DNA from: CBDCGS01 sp965216915 | Lineage (GTDB): Bacteria > Pseudomonadota > Alphaproteobacteria > UBA828 | Reading direction: 5' to 3' | Assembly (NCBI GenBank): GCA_965216915.1 | Contig: CBDCGS010000011.1 | Span: 434,001-498,000 of the forward strand | DNA length: 64,000 nucleotides | Shown here: in pieces, positions 1 through 8,153 of the stretch | Position numbering within the stretch: position 1 is the first letter of the stretch | Layout: every line of letters starts with the position of its first letter | Notes under the pieces: model-generated | What the model saw: the letters and a program-made list of their open reading frames with translations, nothing else | Told to the model about the DNA's origin: nothing | Database searches by the model: none | Position numbers and translations under genes: made by a program

Positions 1-289
1 GCACACGGCTCATGTCGAGGACTCGCAGGCCCTCAAGGGGACCGCTTCGCGGTTGTGGCATGGGGATCGCGCTCATCGTGATAGGCTCTGTTGCTGGCAG
101 GCGGCTCACCCTAACGACCGCGCGGCGCCGACGCCAGCGTCCTCATCTTCGCGAAATCATTGGCGATTCCTCCTTGGCGCCACCGCCGCCGATTGGCATG
201 ATGGCGGGTGGAGACGGCAGTGTGCGGCGTCATCGCACGGTCATCAGGCCGGTGTAAGCCGCAGAAAGGATGCCGCGGGAAGGTAGATC
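1..289. other. No recognisable gene
   Basis: Short overlapping frames occur but none shows homology, a ribosome site or a coding pattern. I see nothing assignable before the HNH gene. Confidence 0.5.
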
Positions 290-853
290 GTGCTCGCGTC
301 GTTGGAAAATTGCCCAGCGCTGGTGCTCAACGCGGACTATCGGCCGCTGAGCTACTACCCGTTGTCGCTCTGGCCCTGGCAGGATGCGGTGAAGGCCGCG
401 TTCCTCGAACGGGTCAACATCGTCTCCGAATATGACCGGGCGATCCGTTCGCCGAGTTTCGAGATGCAGCTGCCGAGCGTGATCGCGCTCAAGCAATATG
501 TCCCGCTCGCCCGTCGGCCGGCGTTCACGCGGTTCAACGTCTTCCTGCGCGATCGCTTCATTTGCCAATATTGCGCCGGCCGCTTCCCGGTCGAGGACCT
601 GACCTTCGACCATGTCGTGCCGCGCTCGCGCGGCGGCCGCACGAGCTGGGCAAATGTGGTGACCGCCTGCAGCCGGTGCAATCTGGCGAAGGGCAGCCGC
701 CTGCCGAACGAATGCGGCATGCGGCCGCACCGAACACCATTGGCTCCGAGCGCGCATGAGCTGCACGAAGCGGGGCGGTCTTTTCCGCCCCGTTACTTGC
801 ATGGGAGCTGGCGCGACTATCTCTACTGGGACACCGAGCTCGAGCAGGACTAG
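290..853 (+). CDS. HNH endonuclease family protein
   Basis: 187-residue protein of the HNH nuclease family. The central part carries two CxxC pairs (CQYC near residue 93 and CSRC near 127) that would hold a structural zinc, with the HNH core FDHVVPRSRGG followed by SWANVV between them. This is the layout of the small stand-alone HNH proteins common in Alphaproteobacteria, whose cellular role is not settled; no restriction or phage genes are nearby, so I would not call it a restriction enzyme. The start is GTG at 290, just ahead of the conserved LNADYRPLSYYP segment. It is convergent with mltG. Family call firm, function unknown. Confidence 0.88.
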   Translation: MLASLENCPALVLNADYRPLSYYPLSLWPWQDAVKAAFLERVNIVSEYDRAIRSPSFEMQLPSVIALKQYVPLARRPAFTRFNVFLRDRFICQYCAGRFPVEDLTFDHVVPRSRGGRTSWANVVTACSRCNLAKGSRLPNECGMRPHRTPLAPSAHELHEAGRSFPPRYLHGSWRDYLYWDTELEQD

Positions 854-905
854 CACATTTCACGTTTCACTCATGCTCGCGCGACATGCTCTCCCTCATT
901 GCAAT

Positions 906-942
906 CGACGCAAATGCGTCGTCGCAGGTGATGCCACCTGCG
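906..942. terminator. Tandem hairpins between convergent genes
   Basis: Two perfect stem-loops sit side by side between the stops of the HNH gene and mltG. The first is CGACGC-AAAT-GCGTCG (906-921). The second is CGCAGGTG-ATGC-CACCTGCG (923-942). Neither has a strong T-run, but their place between two converging genes fits a bidirectional transcription stop. Confidence 0.5.
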
Positions 943-985
943 CCGGATTTGCCCCAGAGACGGGGATCGCGGAGACCGCGCCGCG

Positions 986-1972
986 TTACTGCTCCGAGCG
1001 GATTTTTCGCCAGCGGGCGACGTTGCGGTTGTGCTCTTCCAGCGTTTCCGCGAACGCGTGACCGCCCGACCCATCCGCCACGAAAAAAAGCGCATCCGTC
1101 TTCGCCGGGTTGAGCACCGCCGCGATCGCATCGCGGCCGGGATTCGCAATGGGCTTGGGCGGCAAGCCCTTGTGAATGTAGGTGTTGTAGGGGCTCTCAG
1201 TCTTGAGGTCGGCACGGGTCAGCCGGCGGCCGAGCTTCATGGTGCCATCGGTCACGGCATAGATGACCGTCGGATCGGACTGCAGACGCATTTTCTTGCG
1301 TAGGCGGTTCATGAACACGCCCGCGACGAGCGCCCGCTCCTCGGCAACGGAGGTTTCCTTCTCGACGATCGAAGCAAGCACGAGGGCCTCCTCCGGAGTT
1401 TCGATCAAGATGTCCGGATCACGCGCGGGCCAGAGCTCCTCGAGCGCCGCCTTCATTCCCTCTTCCATCTGCTGCACCAGCGCCGCCCGCGCGACGCCAT
1501 GGGAGTAGTGATAGGTCTCGGGCAACAACGAACCGGTAGGTGGAATAGCCTCGATCTCGCCGGTAAGTCCCTCCGCGGCAGCCAGTCGTTCGATGACTTG
1601 CGCGCTGGTGAGCCCCTCCGGCACGGTCAGGCGACGGATCAAGGTCCCGCCGGTGGTGAGCGCCGCCAGGACGTCGCGCGGCGACGCCAGCGCCTCGAAC
1701 TCGTACTCGCCGGCTTTGAGGGATTTGTCCCGGCCCTCAAGCCACGTTCCAACCGCAAACACGTTGGCGTCGTAGACCACCCCCTCCTCAGCTAGGCGAT
1801 CGGCGATCGCCCATGCCCCGAGCCCCTCCTCGAGGACCACGATCTTGGCCTCCCGCAAGGGACCGGGGCTGTCGAACTCACGCGTGACGTAGAGCCAGGC
1901 CGCGATGACGAGCACGACCACGAGGCCGGCAGCGATGCCGAGCCATAAGAGCGGCGCGAATTTGCGCCTCAT
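986..1972 (-). CDS. mltG: Endolytic murein transglycosylase MltG
   Basis: 328-residue inner-membrane lytic transglycosylase that cuts nascent glycan strands and so ends their elongation. One N-terminal membrane helix (about residues 7-27) is followed by a LysM-like region and the YceG catalytic domain. The catalytic glutamate lies in LASIVEKET, and the family signature continues with FMNRL, MRLQSDPTVIYA, SPYNTY and GLPPKPIANPG. It follows fabF by only six bases on the same strand, the usual fabF-mltG linkage in Proteobacteria. Length and motifs are complete. Confidence 0.95.
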   Translation of the reverse strand: MRRKFAPLLWLGIAAGLVVVLVIAAWLYVTREFDSPGPLREAKIVVLEEGLGAWAIADRLAEEGVVYDANVFAVGTWLEGRDKSLKAGEYEFEALASPRDVLAALTTGGTLIRRLTVPEGLTSAQVIERLAAAEGLTGEIEAIPPTGSLLPETYHYSHGVARAALVQQMEEGMKAALEELWPARDPDILIETPEEALVLASIVEKETSVAEERALVAGVFMNRLRKKMRLQSDPTVIYAVTDGTMKLGRRLTRADLKTESPYNTYIHKGLPPKPIANPGRDAIAAVLNPAKTDALFFVADGSGGHAFAETLEEHNRNVARWRKIRSEQ

Positions 1973-1978
1973 GGGACG

Positions 1979-3253
1979 CTAGTTGAACGCTCCGACGATC
2001 ACGGTCGCGTTCGTGCCGCCGAAACCGAACGAATTGGAGAGCGCGTGCTGGACGGTGCGCTCCTTCGCCTCATGCGGCACCAAATCCAGGTCGCAGCCCT
2101 CGGACGGATTGTCCAGATTGAGCGTCGGCGGCACGACGCCGTCCCTGATCGTCAGAATCGAGAAGATCAGCTCGGCACTGCCGGCAGCGCCCAAGAGATG
2201 CCCGATCGACGATTTCGTCGACGACATGGAAAGCCGCTGGGCGTCTTGCCCGAAAAGACGCTTCACCGCGAACAGCTCGATTTCGTCGCCGAGCGGTGTC
2301 GATGTGCCGTGGGCGTTGACGTAATCCACCTCGTCGGTGCCAAGGCCGGCGCTCTGCAACGCGCCACGCATCGAACGAAAGCCGCCCGAACCGTCGGGTG
2401 CGGGCGCGGTGACGTGATGCGCATCGCCGCTGAGCCCGTAGCCGAGGATCTCGGCGTAGATTTTCGCACCACGCGCGCGCGCGTGCTCATATTCCTCGAG
2501 CACCAGCACACCGGCGCCCTCGCCCATCACGAAGCCATCGCGGTCGACGTCCCAGGGTCGTGAGGCGCGCTGCGGCTCATCGTTGAAGTTGGTGGAGAGC
2601 GCCCGCGAAGCCGCGAACCCGGCAAGGCCGAGCCGGCAAACGCCGGCTTCGGCGCCGCCCGCGATCATCACATCGGCGTCGCCGGCAAGGATCAGGCGGG
2701 ACGCATCGCCGACCGCATGCGCGCCGGTGGAGCACGCGGTGACCACCGAGTGATTGGGCCCCTTGAAGCCGAACTTGATGGAGACCTGACCGGACGCGAG
2801 ATTGACGAGGCTCGACGGGATGAAAAACGGGCTCAGGCGCCGCGGTCCCCGCTCGTGCACCAAGATGGCGCCCTGTTCGATGGTCTTGAGGCCGCCGATG
2901 CCGGAGCCGATCATCACGCCCGTGCGCTCCTGGCCTTCCTCGTCTTCGGGCAGCCACCCCGAATCCTCGACCGCCTCGACGGCGGCACCCAGCGCATAGA
3001 CGATGAAATCGTCCATCTTGCGAAGGTCCTTCGGAGAGGCGAGCTCATCCGGCTTGAACGCCCCCTCGCCCTCCGTCGGCACCTGCGCGGCGATCTTGAC
3101 CGGCAGATCACCGGTCTCGAACGACTCGATGCGCGCGATCCCCGATTCGCCGTTGATCAGCCGTCGCCAGCTCAGCTCGACGCCGCTGGCGAGCGGCGAA
3201 ACCAGGCCGAGCCCGGTCACGACGACGCGTCTGTCTCCGTTAAGCATCCGCAT
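1979..3253 (-). CDS. fabF: Beta-ketoacyl-ACP synthase II (FabF)
   Basis: 424-residue condensing enzyme of type II fatty-acid synthesis; it elongates acyl-ACP with malonyl-ACP. The Cys-His-His triad is visible: Cys in VVTACSTGAH, His in NAHGTSTPLGD and His in SSIGHLLGAAG, with the C-terminal NSFGFGGTNA loop. The start could be the first ATG (3253) or the third codon, also ATG (3247); the conserved part begins at RRVVVTGLG. It lies downstream of acpP and upstream of mltG, within the fabD-fabG-acpP-fabF run. Confidence 0.96.
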   Translation of the reverse strand: MRMLNGDRRVVVTGLGLVSPLASGVELSWRRLINGESGIARIESFETGDLPVKIAAQVPTEGEGAFKPDELASPKDLRKMDDFIVYALGAAVEAVEDSGWLPEDEEGQERTGVMIGSGIGGLKTIEQGAILVHERGPRRLSPFFIPSSLVNLASGQVSIKFGFKGPNHSVVTACSTGAHAVGDASRLILAGDADVMIAGGAEAGVCRLGLAGFAASRALSTNFNDEPQRASRPWDVDRDGFVMGEGAGVLVLEEYEHARARGAKIYAEILGYGLSGDAHHVTAPAPDGSGGFRSMRGALQSAGLGTDEVDYVNAHGTSTPLGDEIELFAVKRLFGQDAQRLSMSSTKSSIGHLLGAAGSAELIFSILTIRDGVVPPTLNLDNPSEGCDLDLVPHEAKERTVQHALSNSFGFGGTNATVIVGAFN

Positions 3254-3315
3254 TATTCAAGCGCCCTTGAGCCGGTCCGCCTGAAACACCCCGATGCCAC
3301 CTCGATCGGCGCGCG

Positions 3316-3555
3316 TCAGGTTATCTGCTCGATATAGTCGATCGCGTCCTTGACCGTGAGGATCTTCTCAGCGGCATCATCCGGGATCTCGCAGCCGAAC
3401 TCCTCTTCGAACGCCATGACGAGTTCCACCGTGTCGAGGCTGTCGGCGCCCAAATCGTCGATAAAGCTGGCATTGTCGGTGACCTTGCCTTCGTCGACGC
3501 CGAGATGCTCGACGACAATCTTCTTCACGCGCGCGGCGGTATCACCTTCGCTCAT
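3316..3555 (-). CDS. acpP: Acyl carrier protein
   Basis: 79-residue acidic four-helix carrier that holds growing acyl chains on 4'-phosphopantetheine. The attachment serine is in the DSL motif of [20 protein letters not shown] chose the ATG at 3555 because a GAGGGA ribosome site lies seven to eight bases upstream and it gives the family length; an in-frame extension upstream has no homology. It sits between fabG and fabF as in many bacteria and probably has its own promoter (3671-3699). Confidence 0.97.
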   Translation of the reverse strand: MSEGDTAARVKKIVVEHLGVDEGKVTDNASFIDDLGADSLDTVELVMAFEEEFGCEIPDDAAEKILTVKDAIDYIEQIT

Positions 3556-3670
3556 ACAAATTCCCTCGAACGTTGCTCTTTGGGCGTGGGCGAACACCGG
3601 ACAGGTAGCCAGCGACGTTGCAGTCCACAATCCCTCATGATCGTGCCACTGGCCCGAATGCCGGCGGTTG

Positions 3671-3699
3671 GTAGCACATTTTTCCGGGATTCACCACAA
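3671..3699 (-). promoter_or_regulatory. Candidate promoter of acpP
   Basis: On the minus strand TTGTGG (3699-3694) and TGCTAC (3676-3671) are separated by 17 bases. It lies about 115 bases before the acpP ATG in the fabG-acpP gap. The -10 match is only moderate, so this is a candidate. Confidence 0.35.
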
Positions 3700-3725
3700 T
3701 TCGGCCCGCTTGCGATCCGCCCAAA

Positions 3726-4469
3726 TCAGACCATCGCCATCCCGCCATTGATATGGATGGTCTGCCCCGTCACGTACGATGCTTCATCGCTCGCGAGGAA
3801 CACGCATCCCGCGGCAATTTCCGCTCCCTGACCAAATCGACCGGCCGGAATGATCTTCGCGAGCTCGTCGCGTCGCGACTCCGGAAGCGCGTCAGTCATC
3901 GCGGTCTCGATGAATCCGGGGGCAACGCAATTTGCCGTGACGCCACGCGCGGCAATCTCGGCCGCCAGCGCCTTAACCATGCCCGTCATGCCCGCTTTCG
4001 ACGCCGCATAGTTGGCTTGCCCGGGGTTGCCGGTGGTCCCCACGACGGACGTCACGAACAGGAGACGGCCCCAGCGTTGCTTCAACATCGAACGCAGGCA
4101 AGCGCGCGCCAGAACGAAGCCGGCGGTGAGGTTGACCGCCAGCACCTCGTCCCATTCCTCGTCTTTCATTCGCATAGCCAGGCCATCGCGCGTGAGGCCG
4201 GCGCAGTGAACCAGCACGTCAAGCCCGCCCAGCAGCTCCGCCGCCCGCGCCGGGAGGGTCGCCACCGCATCGCGGTCTCCGAGGTCGCAGGGCACGGCGT
4301 GCACACGGTCCCCAAGCTCGCTGACGAGCGCCGCGAGCGCGTCGTCGCGGCGGCCAGAGGCGGCCACCGCGGCACCTTGCGCGTGCATGGCTCTCACGAT
4401 CGCGCCGCCGATCCCGCCTGTGGCGCCTGTGACGAGCACCGTCTTTCCGGAAAGGTCGAACATGGTCAT
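3726..4469 (-). CDS. fabG: 3-oxoacyl-ACP reductase FabG
   Basis: 247-residue short-chain dehydrogenase that reduces 3-oxoacyl-ACP with NADPH in fatty-acid elongation. The Rossmann glycine motif is GATGGIG; the catalytic Ser-Tyr-Lys are in VTSVVG and YAASKAG, with the NVAP-like CVAPGFIETAMT loop after them. The ATG overlaps the fabD stop by four bases (ATGA), which implies translational coupling. Fab context and full family length make this FabG rather than a generic SDR. Confidence 0.96.
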   Translation of the reverse strand: MTMFDLSGKTVLVTGATGGIGGAIVRAMHAQGAAVAASGRRDDALAALVSELGDRVHAVPCDLGDRDAVATLPARAAELLGGLDVLVHCAGLTRDGLAMRMKDEEWDEVLAVNLTAGFVLARACLRSMLKQRWGRLLFVTSVVGTTGNPGQANYAASKAGMTGMVKALAAEIAARGVTANCVAPGFIETAMTDALPESRRDELAKIIPAGRFGQGAEIAAGCVFLASDEASYVTGQTIHINGGMAMV

Positions 4470-5416
4470 GCGCCGAGCGTTGAGAGGTGTTTCTCGAGAT
4501 CAGCAACACTGCCGATCGCGAGCGCATCGAGCGAGCGATCGATGCGGCGCGCCAGGCCGGTGAGCACCTTCCCCGCACCGATTTCGACAAGCCGCTCGAC
4601 GCCCGCATCCCGCATCGCCATCACACCCTCGCGCCAGCGCACCATGGCCGTGACCTGCTCCACGAGAAGTGCGCGGATCTCCTCGGGATCACGGGTCGGC
4701 TGCGCGGTCACATTGGCAACCACGGGAACAGACGGTGTGTCGAATTGCGTTGCGGCGAACGCCTCTCCCATCACCTCTGCGGCCGGCGCCATCATCGGAC
4801 AATGAAACGGTGCGCTGACGGGAAGCATGATCGCCCGCTTGATCCCCTTCTCGGGTGCCATCGCCACGGCGGCTTTTACCGCCTCGGTCGCCCCACTGAC
4901 CACCGCTTGGCCTGGCGCATTGTCGTTCGCGACCACGCAAACCCCCAACGCCGATGCCTCGGACGCGATCGCGCGCGCGGTCTCGATATCGGCCCCGATC
5001 AGCGCGGCCATCGCACCGGTGCCGAGAGGCACCGCGTCCTGCATCGCCTCACCGCGGAGGCGCAGCAAACGCGCCGCGTCCGCAAGCGAGAAGCAGCCGG
5101 CGGCGGCGAGCGCGGAGTATTCGCCGAGCGAGTGACCGGCAACGAACGAGGCGCCGCTGCCGACGGTGATCCCACCTTCGGCCTCGAGCACGCGCACCAC
5201 GGCGACGGAGACGGCCATCAACGCAGGCTGTGCGTTGCGCGTGAGGGTGAGTTCCTCTTCGGTCCCCTCGAAGATCACGGCGGACAGTCGCTCGTCGAGC
5301 GCATCGTCCACCTCTTCGAAGACCGCACGGGCGATCCGGAACGAGTCGTGGAGATCGCGCCCCATACCGACGCTCTGGGACCCTTGTCCAGGAAATACGA
5401 AAGCGTCGCGCGCCAA
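4466..5416 (-). CDS. fabD: Malonyl-CoA:ACP transacylase FabD
   Basis: 316-residue acyltransferase that moves malonyl from CoA to ACP, the entry of extender units into fatty-acid synthesis. It begins with the FPGQGSQSVGMG loop and has the nucleophile serine in GHSLGEYSALAA; the second catalytic region PVSAPFHCPMM is also present. It is the first gene of the fabD-fabG-acpP-fabF-mltG run and diverges from rpsF. Confidence 0.96.
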   Translation of the reverse strand: MARDAFVFPGQGSQSVGMGRDLHDSFRIARAVFEEVDDALDERLSAVIFEGTEEELTLTRNAQPALMAVSVAVVRVLEAEGGITVGSGASFVAGHSLGEYSALAAAGCFSLADAARLLRLRGEAMQDAVPLGTGAMAALIGADIETARAIASEASALGVCVVANDNAPGQAVVSGATEAVKAAVAMAPEKGIKRAIMLPVSAPFHCPMMAPAAEVMGEAFAATQFDTPSVPVVANVTAQPTRDPEEIRALLVEQVTAMVRWREGVMAMRDAGVERLVEIGAGKVLTGLARRIDRSLDALAIGSVADLEKHLSTLGA

Positions 5417-5483
5417 CGACCGACCTCACATCATCTGCGGCGAGCGTGTGTTGACCACGCCGTTTGCGCACTGTCAAGCGGCC

Positions 5484-5511
5484 TTGCGTCGGTCTTTGGT
5501 TTCTGTATAGT
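5484..5511 (+). promoter_or_regulatory. Candidate promoter of the rpsF operon
   Basis: TTGCGT (5484-5489), 16 bases, then TATAGT (5506-5511), about 135 bases upstream of the rpsF ATG. The TATAGT hexamer recurs before guaB and pal in this window. The remaining leader of 100 or more bases is long enough for S6:S18 autoregulatory structure, which I did not resolve. Confidence 0.5.
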
Positions 5512-5645
5512 GCAGCGCCGCAAGCGAGCGGCCCGAAGGGTCGCGCGCGGTGCCGGATGTCGCCCGAGCGCCGAATGGTTGCGCGGCGTTCGAGGGCCAT
5601 GCGGCACACACCCCGAGAGAGTGCGGCCAGGAGAGAGAGTGCGGT

Positions 5646-6167
5646 ATGCCGCTCTATGAGAGCACGTTCATTGCGCGTCCGGATATTTCCGCCCAGCAGG
5701 TGGAAGACCTCGCGGGGCAGTTTCAGGAGCTTGTCCGCGGCACAGGCGGAGAGGTGCCTCGGGCGGAGTATTGGGGTTTGCGCGGCCTGACCTACCGCAT
5801 CAAGAAGAATCGTAAGGGCCATTACTTTTTCATGCACATCGACGCGCAATCGGATGCGATCCAAGAAATGGAGCGCACCATGCGTATCAACGAGGACGTG
5901 ATTCGGTACCTCACGATCCGCGTCGACGAATTCGATCCGGGCCCCGTTCCGCTCACGCAATCGCGCGGCCGCGGCCGCGAAGGCCGCGGATATGGTGGAG
6001 GACGTCACGGCGACGACCGAGGCGACCGAGGCGACCGCGGTGACCGTCGGAGCGGACCCGATGGCGAGCGGAGTGCGAGGCCGCGGTCCGCCGATAGCGC
6101 CGAGCGCGAGAACGCGAATGCGGGCGACGGCGATCGCAAGGAGAGTCGCGATGGCGATGACCAGTAG
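5646..6167 (+). CDS. rpsF: 30S ribosomal protein S6 with charged C-terminal tail
   Basis: 173 residues. The first about 100 are a normal bS6 fold, beginning [13 protein letters not shown] and including [19 protein letters not shown]. The remaining about 70 residues are a low-complexity tail of Arg, Gly, Asp and Ser with repeated GDR units. I chose the ATG at 5646 because it matches the S6 N-terminus and follows an AGGAGAGAG ribosome site; an upstream in-frame start adds unrelated residues. S6 binds 16S rRNA together with S18, encoded next. Extended acidic/basic tails on S6 are common in Alphaproteobacteria. Confidence 0.95.
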   Translation: MPLYESTFIARPDISAQQVEDLAGQFQELVRGTGGEVPRAEYWGLRGLTYRIKKNRKGHYFFMHIDAQSDAIQEMERTMRINEDVIRYLTIRVDEFDPGPVPLTQSRGRGREGRGYGGGRHGDDRGDRGDRGDRRSGPDGERSARPRSADSAERENANAGDGDRKESRDGDDQ

Positions 6168-6510
6168 CGGATCCGAGGGCACCGGAACGACGGCGGGTGC
6201 ATCGACGGGCGCTGGGGGCGCCGAGCGCCCGGCGCGGCCGAGTGGGCCCAGGCACGGCGGCGGCGGCGTGCCCATGGTTTCGTTCCCGCGCAGACCATTC
6301 TTCCGGCGGAAGAAATCCTGTCCCTTCAGTGGACCGAATGCGCCGAAGATCGACTACAAGGATGTCAAGCTGCTGCAGCGCTTTCTCTCGGAGCGGGGCA
6401 AGATCGTGCCAAGCCGGATCACCGCTGTCTCCGCCAAGAAGCAGCGAGAGCTTGCCCGTGCGATCAAGCGGGCGCGCCACCTTGCGCTGCTGCCCTATGT
6501 GATGAAATAG
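6151..6510 (+). CDS. rpsR: 30S ribosomal protein S18, possibly N-extended
   Basis: The last 78 residues, from the ATG at 6274, are a complete S18 ([50 protein letters not shown]). That ATG has no clear ribosome site. An in-frame ATG at 6151, overlapping the end of rpsF by 17 bases, has AAGGAG (6138-6143) seven bases upstream and would add about 41 residues rich in Gly, Ala, Ser and Thr. I favour 6151 on the ribosome site, giving 119 residues, but the short form cannot be excluded. Confidence 0.9.
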   Translation: MAMTSSGSEGTGTTAGASTGAGGAERPARPSGPRHGGGGVPMVSFPRRPFFRRKKSCPFSGPNAPKIDYKDVKLLQRFLSERGKIVPSRITAVSAKKQRELARAIKRARHLALLPYVMK

Positions 6511-6531
6511 CGCACGCCACCTCTCCGATCG

Positions 6532-7465
6532 GTGCCCAACGCCCTCTTCGCCGGCGCGGCCGCCGGCGGCCTCTCAGCATTGTTGTTTACCCCACTCGCG
6601 ACCTCTTCGCCGATCGCCGTCTTTCTCACGCCGTTCACGATGCTCCCCCTTTACCTGGTCGGCTTGGGCCTTGGGGTCGGTCCGTTGCTCGTCTCGGCCG
6701 CCGTTGCGACCGCCATCTGCGGGCTGATTGGCGGTTGGTTCGGTTCTGCGATCTACGGCGCGCTCGAAGCGTTCCCCGGCTCTGCTGTTGTCGCACCAAG
6801 CTCTCGCCGGACGCACCGCACCGGACGGCGCGCGCTGGTGGACACCGCCGGGACACCTCGTTCAAATCGCGGTGCTCTATGGATGTTCGCTTATCGTTCT
6901 AGCCATTGTGAGTCTGTCGGGTGAGGCCGGCGGGATCCGGGGCGTGATCGGCCAGATGTTTTATGACGGTGTCTCGGCGCTCTCAGCGAGCCCCGAAAAC
7001 GAGATGGAGCGGCGCAGGCTCGCCGAGATGGCCGGCCAGCAAGCGCCTCTCAGCATCACGATGGGCTGGCTGGCGATCACCCTGGGGAGCCTTTGGCTCG
7101 CGCACCGCCTGCTCAGGCGCTGGAACCGCGGCATTAGGCCGGCGCTCCCGTTCCAGGCGATCCGCGTGCCGCGTTGGAACGCCGTGTTGCTCGGCGGCGC
7201 GCTGATCGCCCTACTCTTGGGCTCCGGCGACGTTCGCTACCTCGGGTTCGTGGCCGCAATCGTGCTGGCAACACCCTATTTCCTGGTTGGCATCGGGATC
7301 ATCCATCGCTTGGCGCGTGGTTGGGGCCCGGGACCGCTGTTTCTGATCGGCTTCTACGTGGCGATGTTCCTTAGCATGTGGCTCGCCTGCGCCGCCGCGG
7401 CTCTTGGTTTTGCCGACCAATGGACTAAACTGCGCGAGAAAATCGACGGGCCTCAGCCCGTCTAG
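6532..7465 (+). pseudogene. DUF2232 membrane protein, frameshifted
   Basis: The rpsR-rplI interval of many Rhodospirillales holds a DUF2232 multi-spanning membrane protein. Here its N-terminal half (GTG at 6532, 21 bases after rpsR) reads in one frame through several hydrophobic helices to about GALEAF, and the rest (PALLLSHQAL onward, with helices to residue about 300) reads in the +1-shifted frame to 7465. Removing one C from the CCCC run at 6774-6777 restores a single frame of about 310 residues. It is either a real lesion or an assembly error. Function of the family is not known. Confidence 0.75.
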
Positions 7466-7480
7466 TCAGGATTGGGATCG

Positions 7481-8137
7481 ATGGAAATTATTCTGCTGGA
7501 GCGGGTGGAGAAACTCGGCGGGATCGGCGATGTCGTCCACGTCAAGGATGGCTACGCGCGCAACTATCTGTTGCCTCAGAAAAAGGCGTTGCGGGCGACG
7601 GACGCGAACCGGGCCCGCTTCGAGCGGGAGCGCGAGGCTCTCGTCAAGCTCAACGGCGAGCGTCGTGACAAGGCCGCGGTCGACGCCGATAAGCTGGAGG
7701 GCAACGACATCGTGCTCATCCGGCAGGCGAGCGACACGCTGCAGCTCTATGGCTCCGTCAACGCCCGGGACATTGCGAACGAGATTGCCGAGCGCGACAT
7801 CCCCATCAAGCGCCATCAGGTCCGGTTGGATCGGCCCATCAAGACGCTCGGCGTGCATGACGTCCGGATCGCCCTCCACCCCGAGGTGGTGATCAGCGTG
7901 ACGGTCAACGTCGCGCGCTCGCCCGAGGAGGCCGAGTTGCAGGCGAAGGGCGGCACCATCCTCATGCCCGGGGAGGAGGAGCAGGCTGAGATTCTCGCGG
8001 ACGCGGAGGCCGTGTTCGATGCGCCGAGCGAGGAGGCGCAAAGCGAGGAGGCGCCGGGCGATGCCGCACCGGTGGATGCCGAGGCGAGCGACGGAGAGGC
8101 GCCGCCGGCCGCCGAGGACGAACCGCAATCCGCCTAG
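7481..8137 (+). CDS. rplI: 50S ribosomal protein L9
   Basis: 218 residues. It begins MEIILLERVEKLG with the L9 N-domain (GDVVHVKDGYARNYLLP), the long connecting helix and the C-terminal domain to about residue 150, then an acidic, Ala/Glu-rich tail of about 60 residues that ordinary L9 lacks. The ATG at 7481 is chosen by homology; an upstream in-frame start would add only three residues. It closes the rpsF-rpsR-DUF2232-rplI cluster. Confidence 0.96.
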   Translation: MEIILLERVEKLGGIGDVVHVKDGYARNYLLPQKKALRATDANRARFEREREALVKLNGERRDKAAVDADKLEGNDIVLIRQASDTLQLYGSVNARDIANEIAERDIPIKRHQVRLDRPIKTLGVHDVRIALHPEVVISVTVNVARSPEEAELQAKGGTILMPGEEEQAEILADAEAVFDAPSEEAQSEEAPGDAAPVDAEASDGEAPPAAEDEPQSA

Positions 8138-8153
8138 GGCGGGAGTGCCGCGC

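Noticed and set aside
290..853. HNH gene as part of a restriction or homing system
   Set aside because: No methylase, intron or phage gene nearby; the family occurs alone in many Alphaproteobacteria.
5049..6275. 408-codon minus-strand frame across the fabD start and rpsF
   Set aside because: Crosses a divergent promoter region and two confirmed genes; low-complexity Arg-rich product.
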